Shown here piece after piece: positions 25,302 to 36,571 of a DNA stretch of 64,000 bases. The notes under the pieces were generated by a model. That model was given only the letters and a program-made list of their open reading frames with translations. It was not told the DNA's origin and did no database searches. The stretch covers positions 3,162,001 to 3,226,000 of the forward strand of contig CAVWCQ010000008.1 in the NCBI GenBank assembly GCA_963753545.1, written 5' to 3'. Numbering within the stretch: the first letter of the stretch is position 1; every line of letters starts with the position of its first letter. The DNA comes from CAVWCQ01 sp963753545. GTDB taxonomy: Bacteria > Chloroflexota > Anaerolineae > Aggregatilineales > Aggregatilineaceae. Made by a program: the position numbers and the translations under genes.

Positions 25302-28159
25302 ATGAACCCATTAAGGCCGTTATTTTTGATTTAGATGGTGTCCTTACCGACACGGCAGAGTTTCACTATCTGGCCTGGAAACAGTTGGCGGACGAGGAAG
25401 GGCTGCCATTTACGCGGGCCGATAATGAACACCTGCGCGGGGTATCACGCCGGAAATCCCTGCTGCTCCTGCTCAAGGGTCGAAACTTTGAAGAAGCCAA
25501 GATGCAGGAAATGATGGACCGGAAAAACCGCATCTATCAGAGCCTGCTGACCCAACTGACACCCGAAAATTTGCTACCAGGGGTCGAGGCATTCTTTCAT
25601 TTGCTTAAGCAGGCGAACGTTCGACTGGCGGTTGCTTCTGCCAGCCGCAACGCTAATGATGTGGTTCAGCGGCTCGGAATTGCCGGTCAGCTCACGGTGT
25701 TGGTAGATGGCAACAGCGTCATCCGGCAGAAACCTGCTCCTGATCTGTTCCGCTGCGCGGCTGCCAGGTTGAACCTGCGGCCCAGTGAATGCCTCGTCGT
25801 TGAAGATGCGGCGGCAGGAATTGAAGCCGGGCTTAAGGCCGCGATGCCGTGCCTAGCCCTGGGACCCGCCGAACGGTTTGCCGAATTAGAGCGGAAGTAT
25901 GGCCCCGTCGCTCGCCGTGATGATCTCGTTGGCCTGCAACTGACCGATCTGGACGTCCTCGCCCAGCGCGACGAAACGCGCTCAGTAGTTCAAACTGAGT
26001 TTGGCCCCGAAAACCAGCATCACATGGAAACCATTTTTACCATCGGGAACGGTTATTTTTCCACTCGAGGTAGTCTGGAAGAAGGGTATCCGGGCGAATC
26101 GTCGCTGACGCTGGCACACGGCATGTTCGATGATATGCCGATCTCGCGCACGGAACTCGCCAATCTTCCGAATTGGCTGGATTTAGGGATCATCGTCAAT
26201 GGGTATCCTTTCCGCCTGGATCAGGGCCAGTGTCTTCAGTTCAGTCGCTGGCTGGATCTGCGGCAGGGAATTTTGCACCGCGAAGTGCGCTGGCAGGCTC
26301 CCGATGGCCCCGTGCTGGATATCACCTTTGAACGGTTTATCAGCTATGCCCATGAGCATATCGGCGCGATCCGCATCCTGATCACCGCAGTGAGCCAACC
26401 CTGCCAGATTACGCTGGCGACGGGCATTAATGGGCATGTGTCCAACGACGATTTGCTCCACTGGCATCAGATCGATCAGGGGCAGGCGGATAATGTGCTC
26501 TGGCTGCACAGCCGCACCCGGCATAGCGAGCTTGATCTGGCGGCGGCCTGTACGATCCATGTGCCAGAACTCGCAAGCTGTCACCAGCCAGCAGTGCCCT
26601 GGCAATCCCCGCTATATTCTCTCGGCTGACCTGGATATCGCCCAAACCATGCAGGTCGATAAGCTGGTCAGTTATACCGCCAGCCGTGACGACGTTCAGA
26701 ATAGGGTGGATGTAGTTGGACGCGCTGTCAGCGAGCTGGAAGGCAAAACTTACGATGATCTTCGAGCCGCTCAGGTTCGCGCCTGGGATCAGGTATGGCA
26801 GGATAGCGATGTGGTCATTGAGGGTGATGAAGAGGCCCAACTTGCCATCCGCTTCAACCTGTTCCAGTTAATTATTGCTGCTCCACAGCACGATGATCGC
26901 GTCAGCATCGGAGCCAAGACGATGAGTGGGCTGGGCTACCGGGGACACGTCTTTTGGGATACGGAAATTTTCATTCTGCCGTTCTTTACCTTCACACAAC
27001 CGCAGATTGCCCGCAATATGCTGCTGTACCGTTATCATACCTTGGCGGGCGCACGGCAAAAGGCGGCTGGCAATGGGTTCAGCGGAGCACAGTATGCATG
27101 GGAAAGTGCTTCCACCGGTGAAGAAGTGACACCAAGCTGGGTTCCTGACTTTACCGGCAAGGGGCTGGTCCGCATCTGGACCGGGGATATTGAAATTCAC
27201 ATCACATCCGACGTAGCCTATGCCATTCTCCAATACTGGCAGGCGACAGGCGACGACGCCTTTATGCGCGACTATGGAGCCGAGATCATCCTGGATACCG
27301 CGCGGTTCTGGGGCGATCGGGCTGAATTGGAAGAGGACAATGGGCAGCACCGCTATGCCCTGCGCGATGTCATCGGCCCGGATGAGTATCACGATCACGT
27401 CGATAACAACGTTTATACCAACCGGATGGCCCAGTGGCATCTGCAGCAGGCATTTTCTATTCTCGCCTGGCTCGATCAGCAAGATCCGCAAAAGGCGAAG
27501 GCCCTGCGCAAGCAGCTCGATCTGACACCAAAACGGCTGGCCCACTGGCAGGATGTGATTGACCACATCATTCTGCATCACGATCCGGCGACGGGCCTGA
27601 TGGTCCAGTTCGATGGTTTCTTCGAGCGCGAAATTTATCGCCCCGGACGTGATCGCCGCTGCTGAAAAATCCATGCAGGTTGATCCTGGGTATTGAGGGC
27701 GCAAACGCCAGTCAGGTTCTCAAGCAGGCGGATGTGATCATGCTGCTGTGCCTGCTGCGCGATGAATACGACGCGAAAACGTGGCAGAAAAATTGGGACA
27801 CGTACATGCCGCGCACCGATCATCGTTATGGATCCTCACTGGGTCCTAGTTTCCACGCATGGGCAGCCTGTGAAATGAACCGTCCTGATGAAGCGTACCA
27901 GCATTTTATGTTGGCTGCAGAAGCCGACCTGCGCGATGTTCGAGGTAATGCGAATGATGGAATCCATGCAGCCTCGGCAGGTGGATTGTGGCAGGCGGTT
28001 GTATTCGGTTTTGCCGGGCTGCGACTGACTGAGAATGGGCCTCAGTTGAATCCCCGCCTTCCGTCCCATTGGACGAGGGTAGCATTCAGCTATTCATATC
28101 GCGGTGAGAAAAAAGTTGTGGATATCCGCCGAAAAGGAGGTGGTTATAGCAAAGCATAA
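25302..28159 (+). CDS. Beta-phosphoglucomutase / GH65 disaccharide phosphorylase fusion (frameshifted)
   Basis: About 950 residues in one product. N-terminal HAD domain: AVIFDLDGVLTDTAEFHYLA, then VVEDAAAGIEAG, as in beta-PGM. From about 25980 a GH65 domain: GYFSTRGSLEEGYPG, GYRGHVFWDTEIFILPFF and the general acid Glu in DVIGPDEYHDHVDNN. GH65 cleaves a disaccharide (kojibiose, trehalose, maltose or nigerose) with phosphate to beta-glucose 1-phosphate, which beta-PGM converts to glucose 6-phosphate. Breaks: near 25308 (ATG 25302 is out of frame with the HAD domain), near 26610 (one extra C in CCCC), and near 27648 and 27681 (one extra G each). Which disaccharide is used cannot be read from sequence. 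Confidence 0.85.
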
Positions 28160-28174
28160 GCTGGGTTAAAAAAA

Positions 28175-28207
28175 GCCGCGTACCCCCCGTCTAAAGGTAT
28201 ACGCGGC
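28175..28207. terminator. Stem-loop after the GH65 gene
   Basis: GCCGCGTA ... TACGCGGC, an 8-bp stem with a 17-base loop, 15 bases after the GH65 stop. A run of seven A precedes it, so it would work as an intrinsic terminator for leftward transcription; rightward it lacks a T-run. Confidence 0.4.
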
Positions 28208-28312
28208 ACATGTTGAGAGACAGGGTGGCGTCTCCGGGGGCCAATTATACTGAACTTTCGCCATGACGCACACTCCAAGTAAAAACTGATAAGCACACAA
28301 GGAGATAGGAAA

Positions 28313-29607
28313 ATGTCAAGCAAGATGAGATTGTTGTTTGCCCTCACAATCACCGTGATCGCTCTGAGCCTGATCGCGAACGTCGCGATCTTCCAGGCGA
28401 TCGCGGTCACAGCGCAGGGATCGGGCAAGTTCGTGTGGCGACCTGGGAGAGCGGTGACGCCGCTCGAACCCTGGAACAAGGCGATCGACAGCCTTCGAAG
28501 CAGCCTATCCTGACATCAAGGTTAAACTTGAAGCCGGTGCCGCAGGAATATGGCACGAAACTGCTGGCCAATATGGCGGCTGGCACTGGCCCCGATGTTT
28601 ACCAGGTTGGTGATGGTGACGTTGCCAAGTTCGTGGACCAGGGCATTGTCGAGCCACTCGATCCCTATATCATCGGGCGCAATGGCTTCGATCTGAACAC
28701 CACCTTCTTCCCCGCTGTGGCGGCCTTCGGTCAGATCGGTGGCGCAGACCTACCTGCTGACCAAAGACTTCAGCCCGTTGGTGTTGTACTACAACAAAGA
28801 CATGTTCGATGACGCCGGTGTGGCCTATCCTACTGCCGACTGGACTTGGGACGATCTGCTCTCTGCCGCCGAAAAATTGACAGACGACAGACCACTGGGG
28901 CGTCGATTCCCGATGGCTGGGGTGACTGGCTGTGGGACCGTGGCATTTACCCAATCGTCGTCGAGAACGGTGGACGATTCATCAGCGAAGATGGCACGAC
29001 GGTTGAAGGCGTTCTGAACAGCGAAGAGACTGTCGCGGCGGTCCAGTGGTACGTTGACCTGTTCATGGATCACAAGGTTGCGCCCACGAACGCTGACGTG
29101 GCCGCCTTCTCTGGTGCAGACCTGTTCACGAGTGGTCAGGTTGCCATGCTGTGGACGGGCCGTTGGCCTCTGGCCGACTACAAGAAGATTGAAGGCTTCA
29201 ATTTCGGCACCATGGGTCTCCCCGCTGGCCCGGCTGGCAAGGGAAACACCCTGTGCTGGGCAGGCTTCGCTATTAACTCCGCCAGCGAGAACAAGGATGC
29301 TGCGTGGACGTTCCTGAAGTACATCGCCGCGGGTGATGGTGCGAAAGAATTCGCGAACTATGCCTTTACAGCGGTTCAGTCGGTTGCTGAAGAGCAGGGC
29401 CTTGCCGAAGATGAGTTCGATGGCCCAATCGTGGCTGACCTTGCGAACGCCGTGCCGATCCCCAATTCGTATTCGCCCTACTATGGTGAATGCGTCGCAA
29501 CACCCTTCAAGGCTCACCTGGAAGAAGTCTTCCTCAAGGACGTCTCTGTTCAGGACGCTATGGACGCTGCTGCCCAAGAAGCGCAGGATTGCTTAGACAG
29601 CAAGTAA
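28313..29607 (+). CDS. Sugar ABC transporter substrate-binding protein (several frameshifts)
   Basis: Family 1 binding protein of about 430 residues when joined. ATG 28313 follows AAGGAGATAGG. The signal segment is LFALTITVIALSLIANVAIF. Pieces: VATWESGDA, EYGTKLLANMAAGTGPDVYQ, LVLYYNKDMFDDAGVAYPTA, then an unbroken C-terminal half from about 28900 (DGWGDWLWDRGIYPIVVENG to QDCLDSK). Frames change at about 28440-28520, 28735 and 28890. First gene of the second sugar importer; its ligand is presumably the disaccharide used by GH65. Confidence 0.82.
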
Positions 29608-29629
29608 CGGTTTAGTCCGTCCAACCACT

Positions 29630-29661
29630 TTGAGGCGGGCCGCTCTGGTGGCCCGCCTCAA
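29630..29661 (+). terminator. Stem-loop between binding protein and permease genes
   Basis: TTGAGGCGGGCC-8-GGCCCGCCTCAA, a perfect 12-bp GC-rich stem 23 bases after the binding-protein stop, followed by ATCTTAG without a strong T-run. Same position as the hairpins at 3452 and 19129. Confidence 0.55.
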
Positions 29662-29684
29662 TCTTAGTAACGGAGGAAACATCG

Positions 29685-30621
29685 ATGTCAGCCACAGCTC
29701 AGACTCTCACTGAAAAACCTTTTTGGACGCGTAAGCGACGGGAGGCTCTGACATTTTATCTCGTAGTTTCGCCTTGGGTTATTGGCTTCCTGTTGTTTAC
29801 CGTTGTTCCCATCCTCTATTCTGTTTACATCAGCTTTACCGAATGGACGATGCTCTCTTCCCCTCACTGGATTGGCCTCAAAAATTTTCAGGAAATGTAC
29901 CACGATCCGGACGTTAAACACTCCCTCTGGGTCACGACCAAGTACAGTCTGGTCAGTGTGCCGCTGCGTATGACTATCGCGCTGTTCATGGCGCTGCTGC
30001 TGAATGAAGCAACTAAGATGGTCGGTTTCTTTCGCACGGCGTTTTATTTGCCAAGCGTTGTCGCCAGCGTGGCCATTGCGGTTTTGTGGCAGTGGATTTT
30101 TAACCCGCGTTTTGGCCCCTTTAATGCCGTTTTGAAGTTATTCGGACTCACGGGACCGTTGTGGTTTAACGACCCCAAGTACGCGTTGTGGGCCTTGATC
30201 ATTATGAGTACCTGGGGTGTCGGCGGTGAATTGCTCATTTTTCTGGCGGGTCTCAAGGGTATTCCTCAAATTCTGTACGAAGCGGCGGAGATCGACGGCG
30301 CAAACCGCTTCCAGCGCTTCCTGCGCATTACCCTGCCGATGCTCAGCCCGACCATCTTTTTTAATCTCATCATGTCTGTGATCGGTTCGTTCCAGACGTT
30401 TGACAGTGCCTTCGTGATATCAACTGCCCGCGCTGGCGCTATCGGCTCACCGCTTAAATCAACGCTGTTTTATATGCTCTACCTCTACCAATCCGCCTTC
30501 TAGCAACCTGAGAATGGGTTATGCCTCGGCAATGGCCTGGCTGCTGTTTGTGGTGATCGTGGGCGTGACCTTTATCATCAACGTCACTTCTAAAAAATGG
30601 GTATTCTACGGGGATAGTTAG
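29685..30621 (+). CDS. Sugar ABC transporter permease, MalF type (frameshifted)
   Basis: About 311 residues. ATG 29685 follows ACGGAGGAAAC. Six membrane segments; EAA loop LYEAAEIDGANRFQRFLRIT. The first frame ends early at 30503; an extra T in TTCTAGC near 30499 explains it, and the correct frame continues SNLRMGYASAMAWLLFVVIV to KKWVFYGDS, ending at 30621. Confidence 0.87.
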
Positions 30622-30630
30622 GAGCGGATC

Positions 30631-31549
30631 ATGGGCGTTAAAGCGAAAACGGTACCGTATCGGCAGCGCCAGCAGGTCGAACCGAATGGTCTGGTCATTT
30701 TTTGGCGCAAATATCACCTGGGCGAAATTCTGCACACCATCATCGTCTATAGCCTCCTGCTCGCATTGACAGTGGTGTTCCTGTTTCCTTTCTTTTGGAT
30801 GCTTACGTCAGCCCTGAAGCAGGATCAACAGATCCATCATCTGGCCTCCCAAATGGATTCCGGACCCGTTTCAGTGGGATAACTTCAAAAGGGTCTTTAC
30901 TAATCCCTATCTACCCTTCGACACGTTCATCAAAAATACGATGATTCTCGAAGTCGGGATGATCAGCGGACGGCTGATCTCCTGCACCCTGGTCGCCTAC
31001 GGTTTCGCGCGCTTGGAAGCGCCGGGCAAAAACATCATCTTCGCGATTTTGATGCTGACCCTGATGATCCCGAACGCTATCACCCGTATTCCGACCTTTA
31101 TTCTGTTCACCAAGTTTGGGTGGATCAATAGTTTCAAACCGCTGATCGTACCCGCCTGGTTTGGTGAGGCATACGCGATCTTCCTGATGCGGCAGTTCTT
31201 CCGCACGATTCCCAAAGAACTGGAAGAAGCGGCCCTGGTCGATGGCGCAAGCCGTCTCTCGATCATTTTCCGCATCATTGTGCCGCTCAGCGTTCCCGTG
31301 CTCACCGTGATCGCGATCCTGAGCTTCAAAGACATCTGGAACGACTTTCTGGGGCCGCTGCTCTACTTGAACGAAACCAAGAAGTACACCGTGTCGATTG
31401 GGTTGGCCTATCTGAACGGGCAGCACACGGTCAAGATGAATCTGTTGATGGCTGCGTCGGTAACCCTCATGATGCCCACCCTGATTCTGTTCTTTTTTGC
31501 GCAGCGCGCTTTTGTCGAGGGCATTTCAATGACTGGACTGAAAGGCTAG
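30631..31549 (+). CDS. Sugar ABC transporter permease, MalG type (frameshifted)
   Basis: About 305 residues from ATG 30631 (GGAGCGGATC upstream). The frame changes near 30838; corrected, the loop reads IWPPKWIPDPFQWDNFKRVF, the usual MalG substrate-facing segment. EAA loop ELEEAALVDGASRLSIIFRI. C-terminus FVEGISMTGLKG. It pairs with the preceding permease. Confidence 0.87.
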
Positions 31550-31556
31550 TATCGAT

Positions 31557-33637
31557 ATGCAATTGCCCCCAAACTATTATCACTGTTTTTTAGGCAATGG
31601 CCTGGATGCTGTATTGGTTGGCCCAACCGGGTCGATGGTGTCGGACAAAATATCCGTTGATCGCTGTAACTGGTATAAATCAGATCGCTACTACCCGGAA
31701 GACAAATTAGTCATGGTCGCGGGCCGTTGGCCGATTGAAAAGCCGTTGGAGCATGCCGAGGGATCAGGATGGTACGAGGCGGCTCCGCTGGGGCGCACCT
31801 GGTATCAAATCATTGATCAGGGGCAGCCTCTCGAATTGCAGGCCAGCGACCCAGCGCTTCGTGCCGCAGGAAGGAACGCTCTATTCCTCCTTGGACTATG
31901 GTCCAGTGAAGGGTGAAGCCGAAACCTGGGTTCATTGTGAACAATCGCTCTTGATCGAACGCTACACGTTTGATCAGCCTGTGGAATTTCAGGCGTGGAT
32001 GGGGCCGGGCGTCTGGTTCGATGATGGCTGGGATACGGACCCCTTCCACAGCGTAAGCATGGCCGCCGATGCCGCTGAGGGTCGATACGACTTAGGTGAA
32101 ACCAGGGGTCTCCTGCTGCTCCGGCTGGATGTTCCTGGTGCGGTGCTTGGTCAGGATGGACTCAGCCGCTCGCTGACCGTCCGCGCCCAGCAGATCACCA
32201 AATACTTCGCGATCATCGATGACCGCCAGGGAGCGCTCGACGCCTCGCTCATCGATCAGCAGATTGCCAGGGGATACAATGCCCTGCGCGCCGAACATCT
32301 GGCGTTTTGGCAAGCGTACTTTTCGGCGTCGCGTATCACACATTCCCGATGAACAGTTCCAGTTTTTCTATGACGCTTCGATGTACCATCTGAAGGCCAT
32401 GCAAAATCGCGTTTCGGGCGGTCTGCCCGTGAATAATCTCCGCCGGACGTGGTCGTCGCATATTTTCTGGGACTCCTACTTCTTGCAGCACGCCCTGCTC
32501 GAAGCGAATCACTGTTACGAGGCATTGGAGGGCTGTCGCTTTTTCCAGCGCACGATTGACAGCGCCCGCCGCCATGCCCGCGAGGAATTTGGCTGCGACG
32601 GTCTAAAATGGGACTGGGAGATCACCCACGACGGGCGTAAAGCGTATGGCACGCTGCTCCACCAGAAATATCAGATTCACAACAACGCCTCCTATGCCAA
32701 TCAGATTTGGGGCTATTACGAGGCGACGCAGGACGAAGCCATGCTGCGCGAGTTTTATCCCATTCTCGAAGGCTTGGCCCAGTTTTACCTGAACTGCATT
32801 GTTGAACAAACAGGAGATGGGTACGAGATCGGCTATCAGGTTGGCACACACGAAAGCCCGATCAAGGTCCGCAACGACGGCACGAACCTTGCCGGAACGA
32901 TTGTCATTCTCCGCCATTGTGCCAATGCGGCGCGTATCCTGCACACGGAAACTGACTTCACGCGCCGCTGCGACGAAGTGATCGAACAACTGCTCAAACC
33001 GATGAATCGTCTCTATAATGGCCGCTATTTTAAATCCAACGACGACAGCGACAAGCTCGATATGAGTTCCATCGCCCCCATCTACCCGATGAAAGCCATC
33101 CCCATCCGTGATCCCCGCGCTATGAGCACGACGCATACCTTCATTGAGGCTAACAAGCGCTTTGTCTCCGGCTATGATGGCAAGGATCGCGACTTCCCCT
33201 GGGGAACCGGGATCCTGGCGACGATCATCGCGTGGCAGGGCGATGGTGAAACCGCGTGGCGCGTCATCCAGGCCACCCGCCCCACGATCTGTTCGTTTGG
33301 CGGCATGACCGAAGTGATGGAAAATTACGAATGGAATATGCAGTACTTCGGCACGGCGCAGGCCTCCGTCTGTACGGCGATCCATCAACTGCTGCTGCAA
33401 TCATTCGACGGCATTCATATCTTCCCGGCGCTGCCTGCCTCGTGGACCAACGTCGAATTTGAGAATCTGCTGGCCGACGGTCTGACCGTTTCCGCCAAAC
33501 GTGCTGGGCAAACCGTTGAATGCGAGGTAAAAAACAGTTCGTCCGTTCCCCTGATTCGGCGGGTGCGGTACGGCGATCAGGTTAATGAAGTGAGACTTGC
33601 TCCTGGTGAAACGCGCAAACTAGGGTGGAGGTTATGA
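31557..33637 (+). CDS. (alpha/alpha)6-barrel glycoside hydrolase, GH65/GH95-like (frameshifted)
   Basis: About 693 residues, probably cytoplasmic (no signal peptide). N-terminal beta-sandwich domain (YHCFLGNGLDAVLVGPTGSM), then a helical barrel with LRRTWSSHIFWDSYFLQHAL and HESPIKVRNDGTNLAGT. The C-terminal end GIHIFPALPASWTNVEFENL is typical of GH65/GH95-clan proteins. Frames change near 31880 and 32330. Exact family and substrate are uncertain. It lies between the importer and a membrane SpeE-like gene, whose start overlaps its stop (ATGA). Confidence 0.72.
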
Positions 33638-35920
33638 ACACGACTGATAACCGCCAACGATATCTGATCATGCTGGCTCTGGCGGTAGTATCTGCCGCCG
33701 GGCTGGCCTTTGAGATCACACTGACGCGCATTTTTTCCCTGTTTTTCCAATATCACTATGCCTTTTTAGCCGTATCCCTGACGATTTTCGGGTTGAGCCT
33801 CGGCGCTGCCCTGGCTCATTTTCGCCCGCAGCCCACGATCAGAACGATCACCCTAGTGCTGGTCGTCCTGGGAGCCGTTTTCCCCATAACCGCCGTGATC
33901 TTGTCCCGCTATCCATCCGCCTCCTCGATAGCGCCGCGCGCGGGTGTGGCGCTGCTCCCGTTTCTCCTGATCGGGTTCTTTGCCGCACTCACCTTTAGCC
34001 GGTATTCATCGTTCAGTGGCCTGCTCTATGGCGCGGATCTGACAGGCGCGGGGCTAGGGGTGCTGCTGGTCCTGGTCCTGCTCAGCGTTTGCAGCGCCTT
34101 CAGCACCGTGCTGCTGCTGGGCGTTCTGGTAAGTGGCGTCGCGCTTGCCCTGGCGATCATGGACCGCATCGACCGCCGCTTGATCGGCGCTGCCGGTTTT
34201 GTGTGCATCGCCGGGCTTGTGTTGTTCGTGGTGAACCTCGCGTCTGGCATCATCAATTTTGATCCCGCCGCCCTCAGCAGTGTCACGCGCGATAAAACCA
34301 TGCTCCAGATACTGGACGATCCGGCTCAGGATGCGGAGATCGTCTATACGGCCTGGAGTCCCTTTGCCCAGGTGGATGTGGTCGAAACCAGCGATCCCTC
34401 GTCCAGGTATGTCTTCTCAGACGGCGGCGCGGGCAGTTATATGCTGCGTTATGACGGCTCCCTGGACAGTCTTCAGGGGTGGCAGCAGACCATCGACTAC
34501 CTGCCCTTTTCGGTGAGTAACGTGGAAAAGACGCTGGTCATCGGGGCAGGCGGTGGCAAAGATATCGCCCTGGCGCTGCTGGCCGGGGCGCAGTCGATCA
34601 CCGGAGTTGAGGTTAATCCGGCAGTGGTCAAAGCCACCCGCCACTACAACGAATTACAACGGCGGTATCCTTGATCTGCCGCAGGTGAAACTCGTGGAGG
34701 GCGACGCGCGCGGTTTTGTTGAGCGCGACCACGCCCACTACGACCTGATTTATCTGAACTTGGTCTATACCCAGGCCGCTGAATCAGGCAGTCAGGCTCT
34801 GGTTGAAAACTATATTTTTACCTGGGAGGCGTTCAAAACCTATCTGGAACGCCTAAACCCCGGCGGGCAAATTGGCATTGTGTCGCACAATGGCCTCGAA
34901 GCGAGCCGCGCCGCCGTGACCGCCCTCCGTGCCTTCGATGAAATGGGCATCCCCCCGGCTCAGGCACTCGATCATCTGTTGATGTGGACCTATCCGGTGG
35001 GCGATCCCACCCTGCGCACGAGTGTACTGCTGGTCAGTAAAGACCCGCTGAGCCGGGAAACCATTGATCAGTTCAGCACCAATGCCCGGGCCCTCGGCAT
35101 GCAGGGTCTCTATGTTCCCGCTGATTTTGAAGTTGCCTTCCAACCACTCCGCAACGGCATGAGTCTGGATAAGTTTTTAGCCAAAGATGAAGCCGACTAC
35201 GATCTCAGCCCCACCAGCGACGACAGCCCCTACTTTTTCCAGCTTGATTATGGGCTGCCCCGCCCCATTCAATCCGCGTTGGTGACGGCGCTGCTCCTGG
35301 TCACGGGCCTGACTATTTTCGCGATCTTGCTGCCCGACACCAAAAAAGAGGGCGGGTTATTAGCCTGGATCAGCATGATTGGCTATGCAGCCCTGATTGG
35401 CGTGGGCTTTATGCTAGTTGAAATCCCCTTGATTCAGCGCTTCCAACTCCTGTTAGGTTATCCCATTGTGTCGCTGGTTGCTGTGCTGGGAACCCTGCTG
35501 TTTGCGGGGGGAATTGGCAGTATGCTCAGCCAGCGCTGGAAAACGGCGCAGCTATCCCAGCGAGTTATGGTCGCCGGGTTGTGGATTGCCGGGTTGGCGG
35601 TAGCCTACTATGTTATCCTTTCGCCGCTGCTCGATGCTGCGCTGAAACAGCCGCTGTTCGTGCGCACCCTGACCGTGATCGGGCTTACGGCACTGCTGGG
35701 TATTCCAATGGGCGTCCCCTTTCCCAGCCTCATGCGGTTCGCCGGACAGTTCAAGCAGCGAGTTGCTCTGCTATGGGCTGTCAACGGCGCATTTTCTGTA
35801 TTAGGATCCGTCCTGGCGGTGGTCATTTCGATGAAGTGGGGCTTTAGCTGGGCTTTGCTCATCGGCGCGCTGCTGTATGCCGCCCTGGCTGGATTGTCGC
35901 GAACAACGGAGTTTCGCTAA
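33634..35920 (+). CDS. Membrane protein with a spermidine-synthase-like domain (frameshifted)
   Basis: About 762 residues. ATG 33634 overlaps the preceding stop, with GGAGGTT just upstream. N-terminal membrane bundle (about 1-210: AGLAFEITLTRIFSLFFQYH), then a Rossmann methyltransferase/SpeE-like domain: KTLVIGAGGGKDIALALLAG, TGVEVNPAVV, VKLVEGDARGFV, and finally a second membrane bundle (QSALVTALLLVTGLTIFAIL to AALAGLS). An extra T near 34655 breaks the frame; corrected, it reads HYNEYNGGILDL. Polyamine synthesis is doubtful, since such fused proteins are of unknown function. A split version occurs at 56283-58336. Confidence 0.8.
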
Positions 35921-35926
35921 TCAACC

Positions 35927-36556
35927 GTGCCGCAAAAAAACGTTCAGGAAATGCTTCAGGATGAATTATGGATCGGCTACTACCGGGCCATTGATCTCAT
36001 TCTGCTGAACTTGATCTGGTTTGTCGCCTCTGTCCCGCTGATTACCGCTGTTCCTGCCCTGGGCGCATTGTTTTATGCCACAAATCAGATGGTGCATACG
36101 GGCAGCGGTAATTGGCGCAGTTTTATAGAAGGTTTCCGTCAACATTTCTGGATGAGTTGGCGCTGGGGTCTGATCAACGCCGCAGTGCTCGGTTTTCTTA
36201 TCCTTTCCCTATGGTTCTATGGGCACGTCGACTCGCCGTGGGCTGGAGCTATCCGCCTAATCGTGATCGGTCTTCTTGTATTGTGGATTGAGTTGCAATT
36301 ATTCACTTTTCCGCTTCTGCTCGAACAGGCTGATCAGCGATTTGTTGTTGCACTACGCAACAGCGGTGTGTTTTTCCTGCGATGGCCTGGCGCTGCGGTG
36401 GGCGTTTCGCTGCTAATCGCCCTGGTGGCGCTGCCCAGTGTTCTCATTTTCCCGCCCGCCTGGATTTTTATAAGCGCCAGCCTGTGCACTTATCTATCTA
36501 ATCGAGCTGTTATTCAGGCAATCCAGAGGATCAAAAGTAGCGCGATGCAACTATAA
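35927..36556 (+). CDS. YesL/DUF624-like membrane protein
   Basis: 209 residues starting at GTG 35927. Four or five membrane segments: LILLNLIWFVASVPLITAVP, LINAAVLGFLILSLWFYG and VGVSLLIALVALPSVLIF. The opening LLNLIWFVASVPLITAVPALGALFYA is characteristic of DUF624 (YesL) proteins, found in sugar-uptake loci next to ABC permeases. Exact role unknown. It sits between a SpeE-like gene and alpha-galactosidase in the same operon. Confidence 0.78.
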   Translation: MPQKNVQEMLQDELWIGYYRAIDLILLNLIWFVASVPLITAVPALGALFYATNQMVHTGSGNWRSFIEGFRQHFWMSWRWGLINAAVLGFLILSLWFYGHVDSPWAGAIRLIVIGLLVLWIELQLFTFPLLLEQADQRFVVALRNSGVFFLRWPGAAVGVSLLIALVALPSVLIFPPAWIFISASLCTYLSNRAVIQAIQRIKSSAMQL

Positions 36557-36571
36557 AAAGAATGGTTAACT

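Noticed and set aside
30911..31426. 171-residue minus-strand ORF over a MalG-type permease
   Set aside because: Composition is that of an antisense shadow; the plus strand carries the EAA loop and membrane segments.
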